64,000 nucleotides of DNA from Comamonadaceae bacterium. GTDB taxonomy: Bacteria; Pseudomonadota; Gammaproteobacteria; Burkholderiales; Burkholderiaceae_C. The position numbers and the translations under genes are program-made. Below, piece after piece: positions 45,658-55,792 of this stretch (positions within the stretch are counted from its first letter, which is position 1; each line of letters starts with the position of its first letter). Location of the stretch: the NCBI GenBank assembly GCA_027486755.1, contig JAIXOM010000004.1, forward strand, positions 1 through 64,000, in the 5' to 3' direction. The notes beneath the pieces were generated by a model. The model was given only the letters and a program-made list of their open reading frames with translations, did no database searches and was not told the origin of the DNA.

Positions 45658-46605
45658 TCAGGCGAACTGCTGCTCCAGCTGGTGCAGCACCTGGTAGCAA
45701 GGCAGCACCTGGGCCACGCTGGCATTGGGCTCGCGGCCTTCGCGGATGGCGGCAAAAAATTCGCGGTCCTGCAGCTCGATACCGTTCATGGACACGTCCA
45801 CCTGGCTCACGTCGATCTTTTCTTCCTTGCCGGTGAACAGGTCGTCGTAGCGCGCCAGGTAGGTGGCGGTGTCGCCGATGTAGCGAAAGAAGGTGCCCAG
45901 CGGGCCGTCGTTGTTGAACGAGAGGCTGAGCGTACAGATCGCGCCGTTGGCCGCCTGCAGCTGGATGCTCATGTCCATGGCGATGCCCAGCGCCGGATGG
46001 ATGGGGCCCTGGATGGCGTTGGCTTTGACGATGGGGCTGCCCACCTGGTAGGCGAACAGGTCCACGGTGTGGGCGGCGTGGTGCCAGAGCAGGTGATCGG
46101 TCCAGCTGCGCGGCTGGCCCAGTGCATTCATGTTAGTGCGGCGGAAAAAGTAGGTCTGCACATCCATCTGCTGGATGTTGAATTCCTTGGCCACGATTTT
46201 CTTGTGCACGTACTGGTGGCTGGGGTTAAAGCGCCGGGTGTGGCCACACATGGCCACCAGGCCGGTCTGCTTTTGCAGGGCCACGACTTTTTCGCCGTCT
46301 TTGAGCACGTCGCACAGCGGAATTTCCACCTGCACATGCTTGCCCGCTTCCAGGCAGGCCAGCGACTGGCTGGCGTGCATCTGCGTGGGCGTACACAGGA
46401 TGACCGCGTCGACTTCCTTGATTTTCAGGCTGTCGGCCAGGTCGGTGCTGACATGCGCGATGCCGTACTTGTCGGCCACTTCCTGGGTCTTGGCCAGCTC
46501 GCGGCCGATCAGCGAGACCACCTCGACATCAGCGATGTTCTTGATGCCGTCCAGGTGTTTGATGCCGAAGGCGCCGGCGCCGGCGAGTGCGACTTTGATG
46601 GTCAT
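45658..46605 (-). CDS. pmdC: 4-carboxy-2-hydroxymuconate-6-semialdehyde dehydrogenase
   Basis: A 315-residue Gfo/Idh/MocA-family NADP dehydrogenase (LigC type) that converts the ring-cleavage product, as its hemiacetal, to 2-pyrone-4,6-dicarboxylate. The N-terminal ALAGAGAFGIKHLDGI Rossmann motif, ILCTPTQMHASQSLACLEAGKHVQVEIPLCD and HTRRFNPSHQYVHKKI are typical. It follows pmdB after a 117-bp gap holding a palindromic repeat. Confidence 0.95.
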   Translation of the reverse strand: MTIKVALAGAGAFGIKHLDGIKNIADVEVVSLIGRELAKTQEVADKYGIAHVSTDLADSLKIKEVDAVILCTPTQMHASQSLACLEAGKHVQVEIPLCDVLKDGEKVVALQKQTGLVAMCGHTRRFNPSHQYVHKKIVAKEFNIQQMDVQTYFFRRTNMNALGQPRSWTDHLLWHHAAHTVDLFAYQVGSPIVKANAIQGPIHPALGIAMDMSIQLQAANGAICTLSLSFNNDGPLGTFFRYIGDTATYLARYDDLFTGKEEKIDVSQVDVSMNGIELQDREFFAAIREGREPNASVAQVLPCYQVLHQLEQQFA

Positions 46606-46630
46606 GGGTTTTTCTCCTTGTGGGTGTTTG

Positions 46631-46711
46631 CCTCCCCTTTTGGGAGAGGGTCAGGATGAGAGCATGGCACGGTCGCTGCCCTCACCCCAGCCCTCTCCCA
46701 GGGGGAGAGGG
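46631..46711. repeat. CCCTCTCCC/GGGAGAGGG palindromic repeat in the pmd operon
   Basis: CCTCCCCTTTTGGGAGAGGG (46631-46650) is followed by CCCTCACCCCAGCCCTCTCCC and GGGGGAGAGGGAGC up to 46711. This is the kind of short dispersed element found in many beta- and gammaproteobacteria. Related pieces occur at 26698-26727 and 45621-45655. It separates pmdB from pmdC. Confidence 0.75.
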
Positions 46712-46722
46712 AGCAAGAGGGT

Positions 46723-47604
<882 letters not shown>

Positions 47605-48057
47605 TCAGGCTCCTTGGGTGTGTTGCGTCTTGCCAGCAGCGCCTTGCGGCTGGCGGTGGGCTTGGGCGTCGCCGTCCTCGCCGAGGTAGCGGTTGCCCTG
47701 GACCGAGCGGCCGCCCTTGATCATCATGTCGCGGTATTCCTGCTCGGTCATGCCAGTCATGGAGCCGGCCATTTGCTGGAAGCTCTTGCCGTCGGTGGCG
47801 CCGATCTTGGCCAGGAAGTAGATGTTGCCGCCGGTGCGTATGCACCAGTTCAGGTCGCGCGCCAGCACAGCCTGCTTTTGCTCTTCGCTCATGGCCCACT
47901 CATCCAGGTAGGCGCGCTCATTGGCCTTGAAGCGCTCGCGGTTGTCGGCCTTCATCAGGCTCATGCAGAACTGGTTGAGCCAGTAGCCTTTTCGGCTTTG
48001 CTCGGCATCGAAGACGGTCGTGCCGGGCACGTCCAGATAGGGTTTGTCCAAAGCCAT
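47605..48057 (-). CDS. pmdA: Protocatechuate 4,5-dioxygenase alpha subunit
   Basis: A 150-residue LigA-type small subunit that covers the active site of the beta subunit. DVPGTTVFDAEQSRKGYWLNQFCMSLMKADNRERFKANERAYLDEWAM and LNWCIRTGGNIYFLAKIGATDGKSFQQMAGSMTGMT are characteristic. The Gln/Ala-rich tail after YLGEDGDAQAH is variable. Start MALDKPYLDV at 48057, 1 bp beyond the pmdD stop. Confidence 0.96.
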   Translation of the reverse strand: MALDKPYLDVPGTTVFDAEQSRKGYWLNQFCMSLMKADNRERFKANERAYLDEWAMSEEQKQAVLARDLNWCIRTGGNIYFLAKIGATDGKSFQQMAGSMTGMTEQEYRDMMIKGGRSVQGNRYLGEDGDAQAHRQPQGAAGKTQHTQGA

Positions 48058-48058
48058 G

Positions 48059-48991
48059 TCAGTGTTCCTCCGGCCAATACAGCCGCATGGGGTTGTCCAC
48101 CAGCAGCTTCTTTTGCAGCTCGGCCGTGGGTGCAATGTGCGGGATGAAGTCGACCAGCAGGCCGTCGTCGGGCATGTGGTCTTTCAGGTTGGGGTGCGGC
48201 CAGTCGGTGCCCCAGAGCACGCGGTCAGGGAATTCTTCGACCACGCGCCGCGCAAAGGGCAGCACGTCACGGTAGGCATTTTGCTCGCCGTTCAAGGCCT
48301 TGGGGCCGGCCACCGATAAGCGCTCAGGGCAGCTGACCTTGCTCCACACATTGGTGTGCTCACGCATGAACTTGAGAAAGAGCTGGAATTCGGGCCCGTC
48401 GATGGGCTTGCTCACGTCGGGCCGGCCCATGTGGTCGACCACCACGGTGGTGGGCAGGGCGGTGAAAAAGTCCCACAGCTCGGGCAGGTCCACCGCCTCG
48501 AAATAAATCACAACATGCCAGCCCAGCTTGCCAACGCGCCCGGCAATCTCCAATAACTCGTCCTTGGGCGTGAAGTCCACCAGGCGCTTGACGAAGTTAA
48601 AGCGCACGCCGCGCACGCCGGCTGCGTGCAGGGCCTGCAGCTCTTCGTCCGTGACCGAGCGCTTGACCGTGGCCACGCCGCGCGCCTTGCCGCCAGAGGA
48701 CAGGCAGGCATCGACCATGGCCCGGTTATCAGCGCCGTGGCAGGTGGCCTGCACCACCACGTTGCGCGCAAAGCCCAGGTGGTTGCGCAGCGCAAAGAGT
48801 TGCTCCTTGCTGGCGTCGCAGGGCGTGTACTTGCGCTCAGGCGCGTAGGGAAACTCGGCGCCAGGGCCAAAAACGTGGCAGTGCGCATCAACGGCACCGG
48901 GGGGCAGCTGGAAGCGGGGCTTGGCTGGGCCGGTGTACCAGTCCAGCCAGCCGGCGGTTTTGGTGAAGTCACCTGTGGTGGGTTTGATCAT
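48059..48991 (-). CDS. pmdD: 2-pyrone-4,6-dicarboxylate hydrolase
   Basis: A 310-residue amidohydrolase-superfamily enzyme (LigI type) that opens the PDC lactone to 4-oxalomesaconate. AVDAHCHVFGP carries the HxH motif near residue 37, and VVDHMGRPD and WGTDWPHPN with the catalytic Asp follow. LigI works without a bound metal. It overlaps no neighbour and lies 9 bp after pmdF. Confidence 0.96.
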   Translation of the reverse strand: MIKPTTGDFTKTAGWLDWYTGPAKPRFQLPPGAVDAHCHVFGPGAEFPYAPERKYTPCDASKEQLFALRNHLGFARNVVVQATCHGADNRAMVDACLSSGGKARGVATVKRSVTDEELQALHAAGVRGVRFNFVKRLVDFTPKDELLEIAGRVGKLGWHVVIYFEAVDLPELWDFFTALPTTVVVDHMGRPDVSKPIDGPEFQLFLKFMREHTNVWSKVSCPERLSVAGPKALNGEQNAYRDVLPFARRVVEEFPDRVLWGTDWPHPNLKDHMPDDGLLVDFIPHIAPTAELQKKLLVDNPMRLYWPEEH

Positions 48992-49000
48992 GCGAGGCTT

Positions 49001-49684
49001 TCAGTCGATGTAGCGCAGACCGGCTGCCGCCAGTGGCTCGCGCATTTTGTACATGTCCAGGCCCAGCACGCCCGAGGCGAGCTTGGCGCGTTTTTCGCCT
49101 TCATTGGCTTCGCGGGCCTGCGCGGCAGCCAGGGTCTTGGCCACCAAGGCCTGGGGTACGCAGACCACGCCGTCGTCATCGGCCACGATGGCGTCGCCAG
49201 GGTTGATGGACATGCCGGCGCAGACCACCGGGATGTTGACCGAGCCCAGCGTGGCCTTGATCGTTCCCTTGCTCGAAATCGCTTTGCTCCACACCGGGAA
49301 CTTCATTTCGGTCAGCGTCTTCACGTCGCGCACGCCAGCGTCGATGATCAGCGCCCTGGCGCCCCGCGCCTGGAAGCTGGTGGCCAGCAGGTCACCGAAG
49401 TAGCCGTCGGTGCATTCGGCGGTGATGGCCGCCACCACGATGTCGCCGGGCTGGATCTGCTCGGCGGTTACATGCAGCATCCAGTTGTCGCCTGGGTGCA
49501 GCAGCACGGTCACCGCCGTACCCGAGACCTGCGCGCCGGCATAGATGGGGCGCATGTAGGGCTTGAGCAGGCCCACGCGGCCCATGGCCTCATGGACGGT
49601 GGCCGAGCCGAGCGCGGCCAGCGCGTCGGTGGCTGCGCGGTCGGCGCGGGTGATGTTGCGGTAGACAACGCCAAGTTCGTACAT
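49001..49684 (-). CDS. pmdF: 4-carboxy-4-hydroxy-2-oxoadipate / HMG aldolase
   Basis: A 227-residue class II pyruvate aldolase of the RraA-like family, cleaving 4-carboxy-4-hydroxy-2-oxoadipate to pyruvate and oxaloacetate. [64 protein letters not shown] with the substrate Arg and metal Asp, and DDDGVVCVP are typical. It starts 1 bp from the pmdE stop. This is the last step to central metabolism. Confidence 0.95.
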   Translation of the reverse strand: MYELGVVYRNITRADRAATDALAALGSATVHEAMGRVGLLKPYMRPIYAGAQVSGTAVTVLLHPGDNWMLHVTAEQIQPGDIVVAAITAECTDGYFGDLLATSFQARGARALIIDAGVRDVKTLTEMKFPVWSKAISSKGTIKATLGSVNIPVVCAGMSINPGDAIVADDDGVVCVPQALVAKTLAAAQAREANEGEKRAKLASGVLGLDMYKMREPLAAAGLRYID

Positions 49685-49685
49685 A

Positions 49686-50732
49686 TCAGAGTCCTTTCTT
49701 TTTCAGGGCGGCATCGAGGCGGCCGAACACCCGGCGCGCATTGCCTTCATAGACCTTGTAGCGCTGCTCCTCGTTGAGGTTGGCGGTGGCCTGGATGTAG
49801 CGCTTGGTGTCGTCGTAATAGTGGCCGGTTTCCGGGTCGATGCCGCGCACCGCGCCGATCATCTCGGAAGCAAACAGAATGTTGTCGACCGGGATGACCT
49901 TGGTCAGCAGGTCGATGCCCGGCTGGTGGTAAACGCAGGTGTCAAAAAAGATGTTGTGCAGCAGGTGCTCGGTCAGCAGTGGCTTTTTGAGCTCTTGCGC
50001 TAGACCGCGGAAGCGCCCCCAGTGGTAGGGCACCGCGCCGCCGCCGTGTGGAATCAGAAATTTGAGCGTGGGGAAGTCCTTGAACAGGTCACTGGTCAGG
50101 CACTGCATGAAGGCCGTGGTGTCGGCATTGAGGTAGTGCGCCCCGGTGGTGTGAAAGCAGCTGTTGCAGCTGGTCGAGACATGGATCATCGCGGGGATGT
50201 CGTACTCGACCATTTTTTCGTAGATCGGGTACCAGGCCTTGTCGCTCAAAGGCGGCGAGGTCCAGTGGCCACCGGAAGGATCGGGGTTGAGGTTGATGCC
50301 CACATTGCCGTACTGCTCCACGCACTTGACCAACTCAGGGATGCTGGTGGCCGGGTCTACCCCTGGCGACTGCGGCAGCATCGCGGCCGGGGTGAAGTGG
50401 TCCGGAAACAGCTGCGAGACCCGAAAGCACAGCTCATTGCAGATCGCCGCCCAGGTGGAGGACACCTGGAAGTCACCGATGTGATGGGCCATGAAGCTCG
50501 CGCGCGGGCTGAAGATGGTCAGATCCGAGCCCCGCTCCTTCATCTTGGCCAGCTGATTGAGCTCGATGGACTCGCGCAATTCGTCGTCGCTGATCTTGAG
50601 CCCTGAGGCTTTGGGCATGGACGCGGGGTCCTTGATGCCGGCAATCTGACGGTTACGCCACTCTTCCAGCGCCTTGGGCGCGGTGGTGTAGTGACCGTGG
50701 ACATCGATGATCAGGGGCTGGGCCAGGCTCAT
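49686..50732 (-). CDS. pmdE: 4-oxalomesaconate hydratase
   Basis: A 348-residue amidohydrolase-superfamily hydratase (LigJ type) converting 4-oxalomesaconate to 4-carboxy-4-hydroxy-2-oxoadipate. [19 protein letters not shown] near residue 8 carries the HxH metal site, and [28 protein letters not shown] and [27 protein letters not shown] follow. First gene of the pmd transcript; divergent LysR gene upstream. Confidence 0.96.
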   Translation of the reverse strand: MSLAQPLIIDVHGHYTTAPKALEEWRNRQIAGIKDPASMPKASGLKISDDELRESIELNQLAKMKERGSDLTIFSPRASFMAHHIGDFQVSSTWAAICNELCFRVSQLFPDHFTPAAMLPQSPGVDPATSIPELVKCVEQYGNVGINLNPDPSGGHWTSPPLSDKAWYPIYEKMVEYDIPAMIHVSTSCNSCFHTTGAHYLNADTTAFMQCLTSDLFKDFPTLKFLIPHGGGAVPYHWGRFRGLAQELKKPLLTEHLLHNIFFDTCVYHQPGIDLLTKVIPVDNILFASEMIGAVRGIDPETGHYYDDTKRYIQATANLNEEQRYKVYEGNARRVFGRLDAALKKKGL

Positions 50733-50815
50733 AGGGTTCCTTTACGAAGCAGTCTTTCGAGCGCTCGATTGTGGGTGGGCCCAGGGCCTCGCCCAAGAGG
50801 GGCAGGCAACTACCA

Positions 50816-50836
50816 GATATATCAGTTCGGCATATC
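50816..50836. promoter_or_regulatory. LysR-type T-N11-A operator
   Basis: GATAT-N11-ATATC is a perfect 5-bp inverted repeat around 11 bases, matching the LysR box form. It is centred 52 bp before the LysR start and 94 bp before the pmdE start, a position suited to both autoregulation and activation of pmd. Confidence 0.65.
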
Positions 50837-50877
50837 CAAATTGAAGCTATGGGAAAATCACCTAAGCGAGACTAGCC

Positions 50878-51789
50878 ATGGACCTCAAACAGCTGGAATA
50901 TTTTGTGCGGGTGGCCGAGCTCGGCAGCTTCACCCGGGCGGCCCAGATGCTGGGCATCGCCCAGCCCGCCCTGAGCCGCCAGGTGCGCCTGCTTGAGGTC
51001 GAGCTGCGTCAGCATCTGCTCAGGCGCAATGGCCGCGGTGCCACCCCAACCGAGGCCGGGCAGTTGCTGCTCGAGCACGGGCGCGGCATCTTGCACCAAG
51101 TCGAGCGGGCGCGCGAGGAGCTGGCCCGGGTGCGCAGCGGCCTGAGCGGCCGGGTGGCCCTGGGCATGCCGCCCAGCGTAGCGCGCATGCTGACGGTGCC
51201 GCTGACCCGCGCCTTTCGTCAGCAACTGCCGCAGGCCCAGCTGTCGATCAGCGAGGGGCTGTCCAGCGCGATGCAGGAAAACCTGCTCAGTGGTCGGCTT
51301 GACATTGCGGTGCTCTACAACCCCAGCCCCATGCCGGGCATCGAGCACCGGGCCTTGCTGGAAGAAGAACTGCTGCTGGTCCAGCCCCGCCCACCCGGGC
51401 TGCAGGAAGACCCGCCACCGCCGCCCCTGCCGCTGCGCGAGGTGGCGGCGCTGCCGCTGCTCATCCCCAGCCGGCCCAATGCGATACGCATGCTGGTGGA
51501 GGCCCAAATGGCTGCCATAGGCTGCACGCCGCAGATTGCACTGGAGATCGACGGGGTCAGCGCCATCTTGGATCTGGTGGCCGACGGCGCCGGCTGCGCC
51601 ATCCTGTCACGCAACGCGGTGATGCGCTCGATCCGGCCTTCGGCCTATGCCACACGCCCGATCGAACAACCGCAGCTGCGCATCGGTCTGTCAACCTCAG
51701 CCAGCTCGCTGCGCCCCAGCACCTTGACTCAGCAGGCGACGCTGGCCTTGCTGCAGCAAGTGGCAAAGGAAAATCTAGCCGCTGGCTGA
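50878..51789 (+). CDS. LysR-family regulator, probable pmd activator
   Basis: A 303-residue LysR protein: HTH MDLKQLEYFVRVAELGSFTRAAQMLGIAQPALSRQVRLLEVEL at the N-terminus, then a substrate-binding domain with GMPPSVARMLTVPLTRAF. It is divergent from pmdE with a 145-bp shared promoter region. Control of the pmd operon in response to a pathway intermediate is inferred from position and the operator-like palindrome. It could also act on the gentisate operon that follows. Confidence 0.93.
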   Translation: MDLKQLEYFVRVAELGSFTRAAQMLGIAQPALSRQVRLLEVELRQHLLRRNGRGATPTEAGQLLLEHGRGILHQVERAREELARVRSGLSGRVALGMPPSVARMLTVPLTRAFRQQLPQAQLSISEGLSSAMQENLLSGRLDIAVLYNPSPMPGIEHRALLEEELLLVQPRPPGLQEDPPPPPLPLREVAALPLLIPSRPNAIRMLVEAQMAAIGCTPQIALEIDGVSAILDLVADGAGCAILSRNAVMRSIRPSAYATRPIEQPQLRIGLSTSASSLRPSTLTQQATLALLQQVAKENLAAG

Positions 51790-51827
51790 AGGCGGCTAAG
51801 CGAGGCTCTGAGGCGGCTCACTCTTTG

Positions 51828-51859
51828 GCGCGATGGCATATGCAAGCGCTCCCACAAGC
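51828..51859. repeat. Degenerate REP-like trace
   Basis: GGCGCGATGGCATATGCAAGCGCTCCCACAAG preserves the edges of a REP pair but not the stem. It is the only trace of the family found after 44.6 kb. Confidence 0.4.
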
Positions 51860-51892
51860 CCCTCCACATGCCCCCGCTGGCCCCCGCCAAGC

Positions 51893-52531
51893 TCAGAGCG
51901 CGTCGGGCTGCTTCAACGGTGCGGCCTGCTCGAAGGCATCGAGCTTCATGCAGGCGGCGTCAACCGCCGAAATCAAGGGCCAACGCGCCATGTCGACCTT
52001 GAAGCGGCGAGCGCTTTCGACCTGGGGCACCAGATACACATCGGCCAGACCGGGCTGGCCGCCGAAACAAAATTCGCCCCGGTTCTTATCAGCCGCCAGC
52101 AGCGCCTCGAAAGCATCAAAGCCAGCGCTGATCCAGGTAGCACACCAGGCGTTGATGGCCGCCTCGTCGGCCTTGAACTGCTGGCGCAGGTATTCGAGGA
52201 TGCGCCGGTTGTTGATGGGGTGAATGTCACAGCCCACCATGGCAGCCAGAGCGCGCACATGAGCGCGCTGGCGATCGCCCTGGGGCAAGAGGGCCGGGCT
52301 GGGGTATTTTTCTTCCAGCCATTCGATGATGGCCGGCGACTGGATCAGCACCTGATCACCGTCGACCAGGGCAGGCACCAGCCCCTGTGGATTGAGCGCC
52401 TTGAAGGCAGCCTGCAGGTGCTGCTCGGTGCGCAGATCGACGGGGACATAGTCCACCGCCAGGCCCTTGAGATTGAGCGCAATGCGCAGGCGGTGCGAAG
52501 TACCACTGCGGAAAAAGTTATAGAGCTTCAT
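51893..52531 (-). CDS. nagL: Maleylpyruvate isomerase (zeta-class GST)
   Basis: A 212-residue glutathione-dependent isomerase converting maleylpyruvate to fumarylpyruvate. The N-terminal thioredoxin fold carries MKLYNFFRSGTSHRLRIALNLKG with Ser/Thr at the zeta-class SS(C) position, and LVPALVDGDQVLIQSPAIIEWLEEKYP binds glutathione. The C-terminal helical domain has CDIHPINNRRI, a maleylacetoacetate/maleylpyruvate isomerase feature. Last gene of the gentisate operon. Confidence 0.93.
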   Translation of the reverse strand: MKLYNFFRSGTSHRLRIALNLKGLAVDYVPVDLRTEQHLQAAFKALNPQGLVPALVDGDQVLIQSPAIIEWLEEKYPSPALLPQGDRQRAHVRALAAMVGCDIHPINNRRILEYLRQQFKADEAAINAWCATWISAGFDAFEALLAADKNRGEFCFGGQPGLADVYLVPQVESARRFKVDMARWPLISAVDAACMKLDAFEQAAPLKQPDAL

Positions 52532-52566
52532 GACGGGTCCTCAGAGGCCGGACAAAAAACCCGACC

Positions 52567-52585
52567 CGCCCCCCGCAAAGGGGCG
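52567..52585 (-). terminator. Small hairpin between nagK and nagL
   Basis: CGCCCC and GGGGCG form a 6-bp stem with a 7-nt loop in the 85-bp intercistronic gap. It may modulate mRNA stability; without a T-tract a full stop is unlikely. Confidence 0.35.
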
Positions 52586-52616
52586 AGGCAGGTTGCACGA
52601 GGGGGCCGGCGGTGAA

Positions 52617-53318
52617 TTACTCGGCCGGGCCTATGGTCAGCGCGATTTCGGCCACGCCTTCGACCCGACCGGTCAGGTGATCGCCAGCGACCACAGCGCC
52701 CACACCCTCGGGCGTGCCGGTGTAGATGAGGTCACCGGCCTGCAGGTGGTAGTAGCGCGAGAGGTCAGCGATGATTTCGCGCACATTCCAGATGAGCTTG
52801 TCAATGTCAGAACTCTGGCGTGTCGTGCCATTGACTTCGAGCGCAATGGCCGCACGCTCAAGCGCCACGCCAGGCATGGGCACGACTTCCGAGCAGACCG
52901 CCGATTCTTCGAAGTCCTTGCCCAGGTCCCAGGGGCGGCCCTTTTCGCGGGCAAACAGCTGAATGTCGCGCCGGGTCATGTCCAGACCGCTGGCATAGCC
53001 GTAGATCAACTGGTGCGCATCGGCCTCGCTCACCCGAAAGCCGGGCTTGCCCAGGGCAATCACCAATTCCATCTCATAGTGGTAATTCTTGGTGCCCGGC
53101 GGGTAGGCCACGGTCGCGCCCGAAGGCACCAGGGTATTGGCTGCCTTGGTGAAGTAAAACGGCGGGTCCACCCCTTTATTAACGCTACTGCCCATTTCAG
53201 CCGCATGCGCATGGTAGTTGCGGCCGGCGCAAAAAATCCGGTTGACCGCAAAGCGCTCACTGCGGCCACGGATGGGGACGGATGCAATGGCCGGTGGACT
53301 GAACAGGTACTCGCTCAT
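52617..53318 (-). CDS. nagK: Fumarylpyruvate hydrolase
   Basis: A 233-residue FAH-superfamily enzyme splitting fumarylpyruvate to fumarate and pyruvate. [18 protein letters not shown] provides the metal Glu pair near residue 80, and [28 protein letters not shown] and [15 protein letters not shown] are family motifs. Start [10 protein letters not shown] at 53318; the frame extends upstream without similarity. It lies 46 bp after the gentisate dioxygenase. Confidence 0.95.
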   Translation of the reverse strand: MSEYLFSPPAIASVPIRGRSERFAVNRIFCAGRNYHAHAAEMGSSVNKGVDPPFYFTKAANTLVPSGATVAYPPGTKNYHYEMELVIALGKPGFRVSEADAHQLIYGYASGLDMTRRDIQLFAREKGRPWDLGKDFEESAVCSEVVPMPGVALERAAIALEVNGTTRQSSDIDKLIWNVREIIADLSRYYHLQAGDLIYTGTPEGVGAVVAGDHLTGRVEGVAEIALTIGPAE

Positions 53319-53364
53319 AGTGTCTCCAGGGTGGATTAAAAAACGGAAAGCCAGTGCAAACCAA

Positions 53365-54408
53365 TCAATCGCGCACTTCGTAGATGCCAAGTTTGCGATG
53401 CAGCGGAGATTCGTCGGCCATGAAGAAAAAGGCCGGCTCACTGGCCGACAGATTGCGCAATCGCACGCCGGTATAGCCCGGCGCGCAGCAAGTATCGGCC
53501 AATTCAAGGGCGAAGGATTGCTCGCCAATTTGCAACTCAGAGCGACCTTCGATCTGATGGAACACACAGGCGGGCGAGCGTGCCGGCAGCTTCAGGCTTT
53601 GGCCGGGGCGCAGCATCAGCGCATAAAAGCCGAGGATGTTCTCGGCGTCCTCGCCGGTCTCGGGATTGACGTAGGTGATCTGCACACACTCCAGGGCTGG
53701 GTCGTTGTCGGCCATGGACTGCAGCGCCGCCCGGGCGTCGGCCCAGGGGTAGCGCAGCATCGGGTAGCGCTTGTTGTTGCTCTGGAACACCGGCGTAGGC
53801 CGCATGCCACCGCGTGCGTACTGACGGAAGCCCTGGCCGGCATGCACCTGCTGGCGCTTGCCATCGCCGTTGACATGGTAGGAAGCCTCCATGTAGTAGA
53901 CCAGGGGCAGGTCCAGCACATCGAGCCAGATCACCGGCTCGGTCCCCTCGTGCCCGTGCTCATGCCACAAGCCGCTGGGGGTGAGGATGAGGTCGCCGCG
54001 ACTCATCGGGCATTTCTCGCCTTCGACCGTGGTCCAGGCGCCTTCGCCTTCAACCACCATGCGCACCGCATTGGGCGTGTGGCGGTGCGACGGCGCCCAC
54101 TCGCCGGGCAGCAGCAACTGCATGCCCAGGTACAGCGCCGGGCTGGCCTGCATCTTGTCTAGGCCATGACCCGGATTGGCCAGCACCAGCACCCGCCGCT
54201 CGGCTTTTTCAATCGGGGTGAGCTCGCCGGCCTGCATCAGCAAGGGCTTGATGCTCTGGTAGGACCAGTGAGTGGGCTGAGTCTTGGGCCCGGGCACATG
54301 GGGCGGCATGACGCCACGCAAGCTGGGCCACAGTGGCACCAGGTTCTGCTCTGTCAGGCGCTGGCGGTACTCCAGCGGCAGGTCTTCAATACGGCCGAGG
54401 TCGTTCAT
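53365..54408 (-). CDS. nagI: Gentisate 1,2-dioxygenase
   Basis: A 347-residue bicupin dioxygenase that cleaves gentisate to maleylpyruvate with Fe(II) and O2. The N-terminal cupin has [49 protein letters not shown] with the three iron His residues near 115-160, and [24 protein letters not shown] forms the second cupin. Length and motifs match the family. It sits 37 bp after the hydroxylase gene. Confidence 0.96.
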   Translation of the reverse strand: MNDLGRIEDLPLEYRQRLTEQNLVPLWPSLRGVMPPHVPGPKTQPTHWSYQSIKPLLMQAGELTPIEKAERRVLVLANPGHGLDKMQASPALYLGMQLLLPGEWAPSHRHTPNAVRMVVEGEGAWTTVEGEKCPMSRGDLILTPSGLWHEHGHEGTEPVIWLDVLDLPLVYYMEASYHVNGDGKRQQVHAGQGFRQYARGGMRPTPVFQSNNKRYPMLRYPWADARAALQSMADNDPALECVQITYVNPETGEDAENILGFYALMLRPGQSLKLPARSPACVFHQIEGRSELQIGEQSFALELADTCCAPGYTGVRLRNLSASEPAFFFMADESPLHRKLGIYEVRD

Positions 54409-54445
54409 GTCGGTGTCTCCTCTATCGGGGGTTCAAGGGCGGGGT

Positions 54446-55672
54446 TCAAGCGGCCGGAGCCAGCTCGCGCAGGCCAGCGTCCAGGCAGTTGCTCACATTC
54501 CAGCCGTAAAGCCACTGCACCGCATCATAAAAGCGCTCGGGCGATCGGCCGCGCCACAGGTCGTTGCGCACCAGACGCTCCACCCCCTTGGCATGGTAGA
54601 TGCGGCCCATCTCGCGGCCGGACAGCACGATGCGCGCAGTGCGCGCCACCCGGGCCTGCTGATAAAGATGGAGCGCGCGGCTCCAGTCATGCTCGCTCGC
54701 AGCCAAGGCCTGGCCCAGGGTGACCGCGTCTTCAATCGCCATGCAGGCGCCCTGGGCCATGTACTGGGTGGTCGGGTGGGCGGCGTCACCCAGCAGCGTG
54801 ACCCGGCCGTAGGTCCACTGGCCTATGGGCTCGCGGTCGGCCGTGGCCCAGCGCTTCCAGGACTTGGGCAGGTCAATCAGCTGGCGCGCGATGGGCAGGA
54901 TGTCCTGGAAGTAGCTTTGCACCTCCTCCTTGCTGCCTTCGGTCACGCCCCACTCTTCCTGCTGGCGGCTGTGAAAGGTGACCACCACGTTGTACTGCTC
55001 GCCGCCACGCAGCGGATAGTGCACCAAGTGGCAGTGGGGGCCGACCCAAATGCTGGCTGCATTCCATTTGAGCTCGTCGGGGAAATCCTTCTTGTCGACC
55101 ACCGCACGGTAGACCACATGGCCGGTGACGCGGGCCGGATCGCCCACGTACTTCTCGCGCACGACTGATTTGACGCCGTCGGCGGCGATGAGCGCAAGGC
55201 CCTGGAAGCGCCGCCCGTCGGCCGCCTGCACCGTGACGCTGCTGTCGGTCTGCTCGATCTGGTCGATGCGGGTGTTGGTGAAGATCTCGACCTGACCACT
55301 TTCCCGCGCACCTTCGATCAGGGACATGTGGACATCGGCGCGGTGGATCACCGCATAGGGATTGCCAAAGCGCTGACGGAAGTTTTCGTCGGTCGGGATC
55401 TTGCCCACCTGGTAACCGTCCACGGCGTCGTGCATCACCATGTAGTCGGTGAAGACCGAGCGACTGCGGGTCTTCTCGCCCACGCCCAGCGCGTCAAAGG
55501 CGTGGAAGGCGTTGGGGCCGAGCTGTATGCCGGCGCCGATCTCACCGATCTCGGGCGCCTGCTCAAACACCTGCACCCGGTAGCCCTGGCGCACCAGAGC
55601 GAGGGCGGTGGCCGCACCGCCAATGCCGCCACCGGCCACCAACACCGGCAATGAGGAAGAAGGGCTTGCCAT
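54446..55672 (-). CDS. nagX: 3-hydroxybenzoate 6-monooxygenase
   Basis: A 408-residue class A flavin monooxygenase. VLVAGGGIGGAATALALVRQGYRVQVFEQA near residue 10 binds FAD ADP, IAADGVKSVVR is the DG motif and VTLLGDAAHPTTQYMAQGACMAIEDA is the GD motif. It para-hydroxylates 3-hydroxybenzoate to gentisate with NADH; salicylate 5-hydroxylases are multicomponent and unlike this. First gene of the gentisate operon, with AGGAGA before the ATG. Confidence 0.92.
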   Translation of the reverse strand: MASPSSSLPVLVAGGGIGGAATALALVRQGYRVQVFEQAPEIGEIGAGIQLGPNAFHAFDALGVGEKTRSRSVFTDYMVMHDAVDGYQVGKIPTDENFRQRFGNPYAVIHRADVHMSLIEGARESGQVEIFTNTRIDQIEQTDSSVTVQAADGRRFQGLALIAADGVKSVVREKYVGDPARVTGHVVYRAVVDKKDFPDELKWNAASIWVGPHCHLVHYPLRGGEQYNVVVTFHSRQQEEWGVTEGSKEEVQSYFQDILPIARQLIDLPKSWKRWATADREPIGQWTYGRVTLLGDAAHPTTQYMAQGACMAIEDAVTLGQALAASEHDWSRALHLYQQARVARTARIVLSGREMGRIYHAKGVERLVRNDLWRGRSPERFYDAVQWLYGWNVSNCLDAGLRELAPAA

Positions 55673-55704
55673 CGTCTGTCTCCTGAAAAATCCGAATGGC
55701 GCAA

Positions 55705-55733
55705 ATCATATGCATGCTTACTAAAACCGTCAA
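55705..55733 (-). promoter_or_regulatory. Predicted sigma-70 promoter of the gentisate operon
   Basis: Minus-strand TTGACG (55733-55728) and TATGAT (55710-55705) with a 17-bp spacer. The spacer contains the palindromic words GCATGC and ATGCAT (AAGCATGCATATG), a possible operator. Transcription would start near 55698, about 26 nt before the ATG. Confidence 0.7.
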
Positions 55734-55792
55734 GCGCCCACACCTGGGGGCCAGTCAGCCATGGCGCAGCCTGCGGCAGGCACAATGACCCA

